Shown piece by piece: positions 1 to 6,732 of a DNA stretch of 7,768 nt. This DNA is from a bacterium. GTDB lineage: Bacteria > Pseudomonadota > Alphaproteobacteria > Caulobacterales > Hyphomonadaceae. Below the pieces are notes generated by a model that saw nothing but the letters and a program-made list of their open reading frames with translations, was not told where the DNA came from and did no database searches. The position numbers were made by a program, and so were the translations under genes. Every line of letters begins with the position of its first letter. The stretch's first letter is position 1. The DNA is taken from positions 1-7,768 of the forward strand of contig JAVBYB010000427.1 of NCBI GenBank assembly GCA_030824255.1, read 5' to 3'.

Positions 1-417
1 AAGATACGCATCCACCAGCTGCTGGTCGATCTGGCGCGGATTCTGGATCGCCTCGGTCACCGCCTGCTTGGTGATCGCGTTGAACGTCACGCGCTGGATC
101 GTCTTGCCCTTCAGAACCTTGCGGTTGTTCAGTGCTTCCAGCACGTGCCACGAGATCGCTTCGCCCTCGCGATCAGGGTCGGTCGCCAGGATCAGACCGT
201 CGGCGTCACGCACCGCGTCGGCGATTTCCTTGACATGCTTGATCGACTTCCCGTCGATGTCCCAGGACATCGCAAAGTCCTCGTCCGGCTTCACCGAACC
301 GTCCTTGGAGGGCAGGTCCCGGATATGGCCGTACGAGGCCATCACCTTGTATCCGGGGCCCAGATACTTGTTGATGGACTTGACTTTACCGGGTGACTCT
401 ACGACGACGACCTGCAT
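1..417 (-). CDS. topA: DNA topoisomerase I, N-terminal part (3' end outside window)
   Basis: Type IA topoisomerase, which relaxes negative supercoils by cutting and rejoining one DNA strand in the cytoplasm. Only the first 139 codons are present; the gene continues past the window start. The visible part is the Toprim domain. It opens with VVVVESPGK at residues 3-11, where E7 matches the conserved catalytic glutamate. The metal-binding DPDREGE lies at 80-86, with the three acidic residues D80, D82 and E86 intact, followed by AISWH. YGHIRDLP at 29-36 is also typical. The active-site tyrosine would lie in the missing part. The ATG at 417 is preceded by GAGGA at a short spacing and gives the expected N-terminus directly before the ESPGK motif. 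It is the last gene of the plsY-dprA-hydrolase-topA run, but 175 bases separate it from the hydrolase, so it may have its own promoter. The family assignment is secure. Confidence 0.97.
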   Translation of the reverse strand, partial: MQVVVVESPGKVKSINKYLGPGYKVMASYGHIRDLPSKDGSVKPDEDFAMSWDIDGKSIKHVKEIADAVRDADGLILATDPDREGEAISWHVLEALNNRKVLKGKTIQRVTFNAITKQAVTEAIQNPRQIDQQLVDAYL

Positions 418-461
418 TTTTCCTCGTATTTTCAATGCATTTGTGGGGAGGATGCGCCGGG

Positions 462-490
462 AAACTGGGGGGCGCCGCCCCGAATGTCAA
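462..490 (-). promoter_or_regulatory. weak candidate promoter for topA
   Basis: A perfect TTGACA hexamer reads on the minus strand at 490-485. Seventeen bases downstream is CAGTTT (467-462), a poor -10 box. The spacer holds a GGGGC/GCCCC hairpin, which is unusual for a promoter. The position, about 70 bases before the topA ATG, is reasonable, but only the -35 element is convincing. Confidence 0.25.
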
Positions 491-511
491 TTCGCCGTCC
501 TGTGACCGGCC

Positions 512-560
512 ACCCCTCCCCCGTAGGGGGAGATAATTTTCATCATGTGAACGGAGGGGT
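512..560. repeat. nested inverted repeats in the topA upstream region
   Basis: A perfect 7-base-pair hairpin, CTCCCCC-GTA-GGGGGAG, occupies 516-532 and is followed on the plus strand by ATAATTTT. An outer pair, ACCCCTCC (512-519) and GGAGGGGT (553-560), is also perfectly complementary. It shares bases with the inner stem, so the two folds exclude each other. The T-rich tail faces the plus strand, where no gene ends, so this is not an obvious terminator for the minus-strand hydrolase gene. It could be a dispersed palindromic intergenic repeat or a folded leader element; the sequence cannot decide. Confidence 0.6.
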
Positions 561-592
561 CCGGTCCGCGCCTTCGTGACCGTCCGGCAGCC

Positions 593-2179
593 CTATTTCA
601 CCCGCGCCGCCCGCAGGTCCCACATGCGGCTATCACCGAGACTCATCTCGTTGATCTTGCCGTCCAGCCCCCGCCGGAAGCGCACCAGCATACCGTCCCC
701 GACGAAAGCGTCCCTGTAGCTGGGCGCCAAGGTCAGCACCGTATCGGGCCAGCCATCGACCCGCACTTTCAGCGCTCCGCCCTCTATTGCTACCCGGTAG
801 CTCGCCCGCGTCTCGTCGCTGGCGTAGTTGCCGGCATATTCGCCCAACTGTGGCGCCGTCAGCTCCATCGCAGGCGTGCGGACGAGTTCATGCAGGTTGC
901 CATCGAATGCATCGATCTGGAGCTTGTCCGCGTTCACGAAAGTGAATGTGTCATTGCCGCGCTTCCACCGGACGTTCGACAGCCGCGTGAGGAGGCGGTC
1001 GTTGATCCGTAACTGGCCTGCAGTGGCCGTCACGTCCCAAGGCATGCCTGTCCGCGTGTCGACAAATCGGCCGGCATAATATGCGGGAGCGATCAGACCG
1101 GCAGGCGGCTCGCTCTCAGGTTCTTGCCCAAGAAACACGCTGGCCATTGCCGCAGGCGTCGCTGCGGGCGGTGGCGACATATTGCAGGTCATGGCGATCG
1201 ACAGCTTGCGGTCGGGAAAGCGTGACAACCACGCATTGTATCCACCCGTGACGCCGCCATGATAAACATGCATCACGCCGTTGTGGGCACCGACATTGAC
1301 GCCACGCGCATAGGGCGTCTTGCGCCCATCGCTCAGCACCGCTTGCTTCTCCATCCCGGCGCGCAGTCCAAGTTTGTCGGCCATCATGGCCTCGTTCCAG
1401 CGGGCAAGATCGCCGTTCGTCATGATCAGTCCGCCATTGCCGTAGACGTCCATGAACGGCATGGATTGCTCGAAGCCTTCGCCGGATGGCGCGTAGGCCA
1501 TGGCGCGGCCCTTCACGATGCGGTTGAAGTCGTCGCGCCACTGCGCAGATGTCATGCCGAGCGGATCGAATATCCGCTCCTTCGTGAACACCATGAACGA
1601 TGTGCCGCTCACGCGCTCCACGATGGTGGCCGCAAGATTGAAACCCGTGTTCGTGTATGCGTACGCCGAGCCCGGCCTGTAGTTCAGCTCTTTCTGCCGC
1701 GCAGCAATGTCCAGCACTTCAACGTTCGAGAAATTCCGTTCGCCGCGCGGCTTGCCCGCCGCGTTTGCAACCGAGCCCCAGTCGCGCAGACCGCTACGAT
1801 GATCGAGCAGCATCTCGACCGTGACCGGCGTCCCGTAGTCCGGCATCTCGGGCAGGTATTTGCGGATATCGTCGGACAGCTTCAGCTTGCCATCGCGCTC
1901 CAGCAGCAGGACAGCCGCCGCGGTAAACTGCTTCGATACGGAGCCGATCTCGAACAGTGTCGCGGTGGTGTTCGGAACATCATGCTCCAGCACCGCCAGG
2001 CCATACGCTTTCTCGATCACCGTCTTGCCGTCCTGCGAGACGCCAATAACGCAGCCGGGACCATCCTTTTTGATGCCTGCGAACATGGCGTCTATCTGCG
2101 CCGCCTTGTCACCGGCCTGCGCCAAAGCCGACGTTGACATCGTCGCCAGCAAAGTGACCAGAATGCCGTTGAGTCGCAT
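593..2179 (-). CDS. secreted serine hydrolase, class C beta-lactamase/CubicO-like (peptidase S12 fold)
   Basis: Predicted exported hydrolase of the penicillin-recognising serine enzyme family; the substrate is unknown and could be a D-amino-acid peptide, an ester or another acyl compound. The start chosen is the ATG at 2179 (528 residues), because it opens directly with a signal peptide that ends near ALA at 18-20. An ATG 33 bases upstream would add a charged, non-signal-like stretch. The catalytic motifs are complete: S80-V-S-K83 (SxxK), Y175-T-N177 (YxN) and H307-G-G309 (the KTG-equivalent HxG). After the catalytic domain (about 25-345) come two similar beta-rich segments, starting with YAGRF near 368 and YAGNY near 448. 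They resemble the lipocalin-like C-terminal domains of some S12 enzymes. The gene starts 62 bases after dprA and could be transcribed with it or from its own weak promoter. Calling it a beta-lactamase would be an over-claim. Confidence 0.9.
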   Translation of the reverse strand: MRLNGILVTLLATMSTSALAQAGDKAAQIDAMFAGIKKDGPGCVIGVSQDGKTVIEKAYGLAVLEHDVPNTTATLFEIGSVSKQFTAAAVLLLERDGKLKLSDDIRKYLPEMPDYGTPVTVEMLLDHRSGLRDWGSVANAAGKPRGERNFSNVEVLDIAARQKELNYRPGSAYAYTNTGFNLAATIVERVSGTSFMVFTKERIFDPLGMTSAQWRDDFNRIVKGRAMAYAPSGEGFEQSMPFMDVYGNGGLIMTNGDLARWNEAMMADKLGLRAGMEKQAVLSDGRKTPYARGVNVGAHNGVMHVYHGGVTGGYNAWLSRFPDRKLSIAMTCNMSPPPAATPAAMASVFLGQEPESEPPAGLIAPAYYAGRFVDTRTGMPWDVTATAGQLRINDRLLTRLSNVRWKRGNDTFTFVNADKLQIDAFDGNLHELVRTPAMELTAPQLGEYAGNYASDETRASYRVAIEGGALKVRVDGWPDTVLTLAPSYRDAFVGDGMLVRFRRGLDGKINEMSLGDSRMWDLRAARVK

Positions 2180-2207
2180 GGTGTCCCGCCCTTGGTGTCT
2201 GGCTGGG

Positions 2208-2236
2208 AGCATTCACACGCCCGGAGGCTTTGGCAA
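2208..2236 (-). promoter_or_regulatory. weak candidate promoter for the serine hydrolase gene
   Basis: On the minus strand TTGCCA (2236-2231) is separated by 17 bases from AATGCT (2213-2208). The -35 matches TTGACA in five of six positions, while the -10 matches only three of six. Transcription would begin near 2201, about 20 bases before the ATG at 2179. The 62-base dprA-hydrolase gap is otherwise empty and shows no terminator, so co-transcription with dprA is equally possible. Confidence 0.25.
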
Positions 2237-2241
2237 CTGCG

Positions 2242-3345
2242 CTAGACGGCCAGGCTCGCCGTGCCGCCGACATGCGTCAGCGCCTCGCCCGCCAGCTCAA
2301 GCTCCGCCAGCGCTGCGAGCACCAGCCTGTGCGGCGCATCCACCGCGCGCACGATTTCCTCGACGCGCATCGGCGTCGGGCTCAACGCCTCGCGCACAGC
2401 GCGGGTCAGCGCCGGCGGCACGGCCGCGTCCTTCGCATCAAACCTTTCGGCGTATGGCTCATCGAACGCGGGCGGCGAGATGCCCTGCATCGCCTGCAAC
2501 ACATCCTCCACATCCTCGATCAGCGCCGCGCCCTGCTTGATCAGCCGGTTCGTGCCCTTGCATCGCGGATCGAGCGGGGATCCAGGCACCGCCATCACCT
2601 CGCGCCCCTGTTCCAGCGCGAACCGCGCCGTGATCAGGCTGCCCGACCGCTCGGCAGCCTCCACGACGATCGACGCCAGCGACAGGCCCGAGATCACCCG
2701 GTTGCGCTTGGGAAAATCCCGCGCCTGCGCCACATAGCCGAACGGCGATTCCGAAACGATGCAGCCGCGCTCAGCCAGCATCGCGTAAAGCCTGTCATGC
2801 TGCGGCGGATAGATCTGTTCGATGCCGCCCGCGATGGCCGCAACCGTGCCGGTCTCCATCGCCGCCGCATGCGCCTCGCCGTCGACGCCGCGCGCCATGC
2901 CCGAAACGATCACATACCCCGCTTGTCCAAGATCTCGCGCCAGGTCGCGCGCCATGCGCCGCCCCGCAGCCGATGCATCCCGTGCACCCACCATGGCGAT
3001 AGCTTGCTGGTTCAGCAGCGAGCGCCTTCCGCGCACCGCAATCACAGGCGGTGGCGCTTCGATGGCGGCGAGGCACGCCGAATACTCCGGCTCGCACGCC
3101 GCCAGATGAGCCGCGCCAATCTTCTGCGTTGCTTCGATCTCGCGCTTGATGTCGTCCAGCGCCGGCGCGCGCACATCTGCCTTGCCGCCAGCTTTCTTCG
3201 CCAGTGCGGGCAGGTCCGCCAACGCCTCTCCGGCGGAGCCATATCGCTCCAGCAGGTGAAAGAACGTGATCGGGCCAATCCCGCGCGTGCGCGAGAGCCT
3301 CAACCAGTCCGCCCGCTCTCCCCCCGTGAGCGTCCGTCGCTTCAT
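2242..3345 (-). CDS. dprA: DNA-processing protein DprA
   Basis: Cytoplasmic single-stranded-DNA-binding protein that loads RecA onto incoming DNA in natural transformation; it is also common in bacteria not known to be competent. The protein has 367 residues, normal for the longer, winged-helix form. An N-terminal helical part includes RGIGPITFFHLLERYG (21-36). The Rossmann-like core carries MVGAR (118-122), VSGMARGVDGEAH (147-159), FPKRNRVISGLS (211-222) and EAAERSGSLITA (229-240). A C-terminal winged helix spans about 312-367. The ATG at 3345 overlaps the plsY TGA by one base (TGATG) and is preceded by GGAGAGGA, pointing to coupled translation. The same frame stays open upstream to 4119 across plsY, but those residues have no DprA likeness, so the longer start is rejected. 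The stop is TAG at 2244-2242. The family is certain; a role in transformation is inferred. Confidence 0.97.
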   Translation of the reverse strand: MKRRTLTGGERADWLRLSRTRGIGPITFFHLLERYGSAGEALADLPALAKKAGGKADVRAPALDDIKREIEATQKIGAAHLAACEPEYSACLAAIEAPPPVIAVRGRRSLLNQQAIAMVGARDASAAGRRMARDLARDLGQAGYVIVSGMARGVDGEAHAAAMETGTVAAIAGGIEQIYPPQHDRLYAMLAERGCIVSESPFGYVAQARDFPKRNRVISGLSLASIVVEAAERSGSLITARFALEQGREVMAVPGSPLDPRCKGTNRLIKQGAALIEDVEDVLQAMQGISPPAFDEPYAERFDAKDAAVPPALTRAVREALSPTPMRVEEIVRAVDAPHRLVLAALAELELAGEALTHVGGTASLAV

Positions 3346-4043
3346 CAGTCCTCTCCGGGCGGCGCCTCTGCCGACTTCTTCTTGCCGATCTTCGGTTCGG
3401 TCCCGGCGGCGATACGCCGGATGTTGGCGCGATGGCGCCAGTAGATCATCACGGCGAGCGCGACGGTCACGATCCACGCATCGCCATTCGGATTGAGAAA
3501 ATAGGCGATCATGGGCGCTGCCGCCGTGGCGATCAGGGCCGCGAAAGACGACATGCGGAACAGGGCCGCCGTCACCAGCCAGATCGCACAGAACGCCAGC
3601 CCCACCTGCCACATGGAGGCCAGCAACAGGCCGACATAGGTCGCCACGCCCTTGCCGCCCTTGAACTTCAGCCAGACGGGATAACAGTGCCCGATGAAGG
3701 CGGCCGCGCCCGCGCACAACCCCACAGTGTAGGCCGTGGTCCACAGGTCGACCTGTAAGCCCAGCGGCACATGATTCTGTATCAGGTATTGCGCCGCGCT
3801 CGACCCGATGAAGAAAGCAGCGCCTGCCTTGCCGGCATCCAGGATCAGGGTCGCCAGCGCGAGGTCCTTGCGCCCGGTGCGCAGGACGTTCGTCGCGCCG
3901 ATATTGCCCGAGCCAATGGTCCGGATGTCGCCCAGCCCGGCCATCTTCGTCAGCACGAGTCCGAAAGGGATCGAGCCGAGCAGATAGCCGAGCACGGAGA
4001 ACCCGATGCAGAGCATGATTTCCGCTGTCTGCGGGAGCGTCAT
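3345..4043 (-). CDS. plsY: glycerol-3-phosphate acyltransferase PlsY
   Basis: Inner-membrane acyltransferase that moves an acyl group from acyl-phosphate (made by PlsX) to glycerol-3-phosphate, giving lysophosphatidic acid, the first step of phospholipid synthesis. All family signatures are present: GSIPFG at 23-28, GSGNIGATNVLRTGRK at 44-59, GHCYPVWLKFKGGKGVAT at 118-135, and the late YWRHRANIRRIAAGTE at 201-216. Hydrophobic stretches around 8-32, 62-82, 100-118, 136-160 and 165-200 fit its multi-pass topology. At 232 residues it is slightly long because of a charged C-terminal tail rich in lysine and glutamate. The ATG at 4043 has a good AGGAGA ribosome binding site (4054-4049). It is the first minus-strand gene after the plus-strand protease gene and appears to lead the plsY-dprA unit, with its stop overlapping the dprA start. 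Confidence 0.97.
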   Translation of the reverse strand: MTLPQTAEIMLCIGFSVLGYLLGSIPFGLVLTKMAGLGDIRTIGSGNIGATNVLRTGRKDLALATLILDAGKAGAAFFIGSSAAQYLIQNHVPLGLQVDLWTTAYTVGLCAGAAAFIGHCYPVWLKFKGGKGVATYVGLLLASMWQVGLAFCAIWLVTAALFRMSSFAALIATAAAPMIAYFLNPNGDAWIVTVALAVMIYWRHRANIRRIAAGTEPKIGKKKSAEAPPGED

Positions 4044-4103
4044 CGCCGTCTCCTATCCCCAACACGGTCGCGGCGTTCGCCCCAGCTCCCACGCGCCGCA
4101 AAC

Positions 4104-4132
4104 TGTGTAGGGGCTCCATCCGTCACTGCCAA
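4104..4132 (-). promoter_or_regulatory. candidate promoter for plsY-dprA
   Basis: On the minus strand TTGGCA (4132-4127) lies 17 bases from TACACA (4109-4104). The -35 matches the general sigma-70 box in five of six positions and the -10 in three. Transcription would start near 4097, leaving a leader of about 54 bases before the plsY ATG. A promoter is expected in this 127-base divergent gap because plsY is cut off from pyrBC by an opposite-strand gene. Confidence 0.35.
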
Positions 4133-4139
4133 ATGTTTC

Positions 4140-4164
4140 TTGGTCGCCCGTCGCGTGCTATGCT
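4140..4164 (+). promoter_or_regulatory. candidate Caulobacter-type housekeeping promoter for the double retropepsin gene
   Basis: TTGGTCG (4140-4146) is followed after 10 bases by GCTATGCT (4157-4164). This resembles the Caulobacter sigma-73 pattern of TTGACGS, 10-14 bases, GCTANAWC. The start of transcription would fall about seven bases past the -10, at or next to the A of the ATG at 4171. That ATG has no Shine-Dalgarno sequence, which fits a leaderless message. Confidence 0.5.
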
Positions 4165-4170
4165 TTGGTC

Positions 4171-5418
4171 ATGATCGGAAAGCTTCTTCGCTCGTTGGTT
4201 GTGGCGTGCGCGATAGTCGTCGCCATGCCCGCCTGGGCCTCGCCGGAAGGGATGCGCGCCGCGATTGCGGCCATGGATGTGGAGGCGCTTCATGCGGAGG
4301 CCCAGACCGATGCTGAAAAGCGCCTTGCCGCCGGCATAGAGCTGGGGTGGACGTCCCAGGCCCCCGCGGCAGCCGCAGAGCTGTCTGCCGCGCTCGACCA
4401 GGGAATGGATTTTGCGCTCAAGGCGGATGGTCTTCGACAGTTGATGTCGCTCTACATGCGCCGGGGCGAGTTTGCCGCCGCCGCGTCCGCCGGGCTGCGC
4501 GCAAGCGTGATCATGCCTCTCGATGCGGGCGAGCGTCAGGCCCTCAGCTTCGTCGAAGGGCTCGTATCCGTGCCGCCGACGCGGGCCGCCGGCGCCTTTT
4601 CCGGGGGCGTGCCTGTCATCCGCGATCTGGCCGGGCTGATGCGCGCCGACATCACAGTGGGCGAAGTCAGTATCCCCGCCATCCTGGATACGGGAGCCAA
4701 CTTTTCGACGATCAACGAAACCTCCGCCGCGCGCCTTGGCCTGCGCATGCTCGATGCCGCCGTCAGCGTCGGCTCATCCAGCCGCGACGCTGTTGCTTCG
4801 CGCCTCGCCGTGGCGGATCGCCTGAAGGTGGGCGAGGCGGAGTTCTCAAATGTCGTCTTCATTGTTCTGCCCGACGCCGATCTTTCGTTCGCCAACGGCG
4901 CCTATACCATCGACGCCATTCTCGGCATGCCGGTCTTCCTCGAAATGAAGCGTATAGCCGTTACAAAAACTGCGGATGGCGAGATCTTTGCCTTCGGGGA
5001 CACGGCGCCAATCGCTGCTGGGCCAGAGGCGAAACGCAACATCCGCTTCGCAGGCCTGTCGCCGTTGGTCGATGTGTCGGTCGAGGCGGCCGGGCAATCC
5101 ATCGACATCATCATGATGTTCGACAGTGGCGCGCAGCAGACATCGTTCGAAGGCCGCTTCGCCGAAGTCGCGGCTCATCTGCTGACCCACGCCGCTACCG
5201 TCACGTCGACACGCGGCGGTGCAGGCGGCACAGTCACAAGCGACGACACAAAGCGCCTTGCCAGCGTCAATCTCACTTTCGCCAACCGCGTGGTCACGCT
5301 CACCAATGTCGATGTCCACGAAACCAAAGGTGACAATCGCCTCGGCCTGCTCGGTCTCGACGCCGTAGCGAATGGCTTCGTCATCGATTGGGAAAGAGGA
5401 ATTTTCGCGCCGCAGTAA
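4171..5418 (+). CDS. exported protein with two retropepsin-like aspartic protease domains
   Basis: Predicted periplasmic or secreted aspartic protease of clan AA; its substrate is unknown. The ATG at 4171 gives 415 residues; a TTG two codons earlier is possible but falls close to the predicted -10 box. A signal peptide covers 1-23 and ends AWA. Residues about 26-130 are alanine-rich helices that look like weak TPR-type repeats. Then come two protease modules. The first is about 157-277, with LDTGANFSTI (D173-T-G) and the flap-distal DAILGMPVF at 248-256. The second is about 298-415, with FDSGAQQTSF (D318-S-G) and LGLLGLD at 391-397. Each module thus holds both the catalytic triplet and the later hydrophobic-Gly signature, so one chain could form the two-Asp active site. 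The gene lies opposite to its neighbours; its stop faces that of pyrC across 27 bases with no convincing terminator. Its clan is fairly certain, its activity inferred. Confidence 0.88.
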   Translation: MIGKLLRSLVVACAIVVAMPAWASPEGMRAAIAAMDVEALHAEAQTDAEKRLAAGIELGWTSQAPAAAAELSAALDQGMDFALKADGLRQLMSLYMRRGEFAAAASAGLRASVIMPLDAGERQALSFVEGLVSVPPTRAAGAFSGGVPVIRDLAGLMRADITVGEVSIPAILDTGANFSTINETSAARLGLRMLDAAVSVGSSSRDAVASRLAVADRLKVGEAEFSNVVFIVLPDADLSFANGAYTIDAILGMPVFLEMKRIAVTKTADGEIFAFGDTAPIAAGPEAKRNIRFAGLSPLVDVSVEAAGQSIDIIMMFDSGAQQTSFEGRFAEVAAHLLTHAATVTSTRGGAGGTVTSDDTKRLASVNLTFANRVVTLTNVDVHETKGDNRLGLLGLDAVANGFVIDWERGIFAPQ

Positions 5419-5445
5419 GCGGCCCCAGTTCCACTTGGCTCGCTC

Positions 5446-6732
5446 CTAACCTCGCTCGAACACCGTCACGCCATTCACCCACGTACGCAGAACCTTGCCT
5501 TCCAGCTTGCGTCCGTCGAATGGCGAGTTCTTGGAGCGCGAGGTGAGGTCGTCACGGTCGCACGCCCACGGCGCGGCAGGGTCGAACAGCACCAGGTCCG
5601 CTGGCGCGCCCTTGGCAAGGCGGCCCTGCGGTAGCCCGAGCAAGTCGGCCGGGCCGCTGGTCACGGGCTTCAGCGCCACAGCGAGCGGAATCTCCTCGCG
5701 CAGGGCAAGGCTCAGCAACGCCGGCAACAGTGTCTCAAGGCCAACGGCGCCAAAGGCTGCGTCTGCGATTGGCAGCCGCTTGTCTTCTGTCGGCTGCGGA
5801 TCGTGCGCCGAAACAACCGCGTCAATCGCGCCCCGTTTCAGCCCGTCAAGCAGCGCCTGCCTGTCCTCTTCCTTCCGGAATGGCGGTTGCACCTTGCAGT
5901 AGGTGAGATAGTCGCCGACATCGAGCTCGTTGAAGAACAGCGAATACGCCGCCACCGAACAGGCGACCTTCGCGCCCGCATCCCGTGCACGCTCAACCGC
6001 CGCCAGCGAACGACCCGTCGATATGCAGTCGGCCAGCAGGCGCACCCCGGTGGTCTCTGCCAGCATCAGGTCACGCTCCAGCGCGATCCACTCCGCTTCC
6101 GGCGGCGCGCCGCGCAGGCCAAGACGAGCGGCAAACGCGCCTGCATTCATCACCGTATTCTTGGACAGCGCCGGCGTATCCGGGCGCGAGGCGACCAGTG
6201 CATCGAAGCTCGCCGCATATGTCATCGCCCGGCGAAGCACGCCCGCGTCTTCCACCGGCTTGTCGCCATTGCTGAAGAAGGCCGCGCCCGCTTCCTTGAT
6301 GAGGCCGATCTCGGCCATCTTCGCGCCATCAAGGCCCAGCGTCAGCCCACCCGTCGGCAGCACCTTCACCTTGGCGACGCCTTCTGCGCGCCGCTGGATG
6401 AAGTCCACAAGCGCCACGCTATCGATCACGGGATCAGTGTCGGGCATCACGACAAACGTCGTCACGCCGCCGGCCGCCGCCGCATCGCTGGCGGTCTGCA
6501 GCGTCTCCTTATTCTCTGCGCCTGGCTCGCCGGTCTTCACGCGCAGGTCGATCAGGCCCGGCGCCAGCACCTTGCCCTTGGCGTCGATTTTCACATCGGC
6601 CGCCGTCGTCTTCCCTACGCCCGCGCCAACCTCGGCGATCACGCCATTCTCGATCAGCACGCCGCCCTTCTCGTCCAGCCCCGTCGCCGGATCGATCACG
6701 CGCGCATTGTAGATGACTGTGCGGCCGGTCAT
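5446..6732 (-). CDS. pyrC: dihydroorotase-like protein lacking the metal site (PyrC'/PyrX-type)
   Basis: Amidohydrolase-fold protein of the type I dihydroorotase family, 428 residues and full length. An active enzyme closes carbamoyl aspartate to dihydroorotate in pyrimidine synthesis. Here the metal ligands are all replaced: the HxH after GLID is R64-V65-K66, the His of the HCED-like motif is S182 (SRPD), the His before VST is C236 (CIST), and the Asp of the DHAPH-like motif is A309 (SAHDPQ). The rest is well conserved, including APGLID (57-62), [10 protein letters not shown] (68-77), AAAAGGVTT (84-92), MPDTDPVID (96-104) and KNSPFDG (401-407). This pattern matches the inactive PyrC' that binds and stabilises aspartate carbamoyltransferase in Pseudomonas, and alphaproteobacterial homologues as I recall them. 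The ATG overlaps the pyrB stop in ATGA and has a GGAG site, so the two are made together. A structural role for PyrB is inferred. The reading frame is intact, so it is not a pseudogene. Confidence 0.93.
   Translation of the reverse strand: MTGRTVIYNARVIDPATGLDEKGGVLIENGVIAEVGAGVGKTTAADVKIDAKGKVLAPGLIDLRVKTGEPGAENKETLQTASDAAAAGGVTTFVVMPDTDPVIDSVALVDFIQRRAEGVAKVKVLPTGGLTLGLDGAKMAEIGLIKEAGAAFFSNGDKPVEDAGVLRRAMTYAASFDALVASRPDTPALSKNTVMNAGAFAARLGLRGAPPEAEWIALERDLMLAETTGVRLLADCISTGRSLAAVERARDAGAKVACSVAAYSLFFNELDVGDYLTYCKVQPPFRKEEDRQALLDGLKRGAIDAVVSAHDPQPTEDKRLPIADAAFGAVGLETLLPALLSLALREEIPLAVALKPVTSGPADLLGLPQGRLAKGAPADLVLFDPAAPWACDRDDLTSRSKNSPFDGRKLEGKVLRTWVNGVTVFERG

Noticed and set aside
56..67. 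PyrB motif STRTQGSFE (protein residues 59-67) differs from the enteric STRTRxSFE
   Set aside because: Glutamine at this place is usual in alphaproteobacterial aspartate carbamoyltransferases as I recall them, and the catalytic residues are kept, so it is not a sign of lost activity. The coordinates given here are protein residues; on DNA this is about 7476-7511.
516..540. Intrinsic terminator made by the hairpin and the ATAATTTT tail
   Set aside because: The T-rich side is on the plus strand, but no plus-strand gene ends nearby; on the minus strand the hairpin is followed by GC-rich sequence without a T run.
1259..2137. Plus-strand open frame of 292 residues opposite the serine hydrolase
   Set aside because: The minus strand has a signal peptide and a full set of catalytic motifs; the plus-strand frame has none.
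2230..3444. Long plus-strand open frame of 404 residues opposite dprA
   Set aside because: It is rich in Arg, His and Gln with no recognisable motif and mirrors dprA codons on the other strand, as expected at this GC content.
3346..4119. The dprA frame stays open upstream, giving a potential 625-residue protein
   Set aside because: The extra 258 residues overlap plsY in another frame, show no DprA features and have the arginine-, glycine- and alanine-rich make-up of a GC-rich shadow frame. The TGATG overlap with a good ribosome site supports the start at 3345.
5419..5445. Bidirectional terminator between the double retropepsin gene and pyrC
   Set aside because: The 27-base gap has only a very short imperfect pairing (CCA...TGG) and no T run on either strand.
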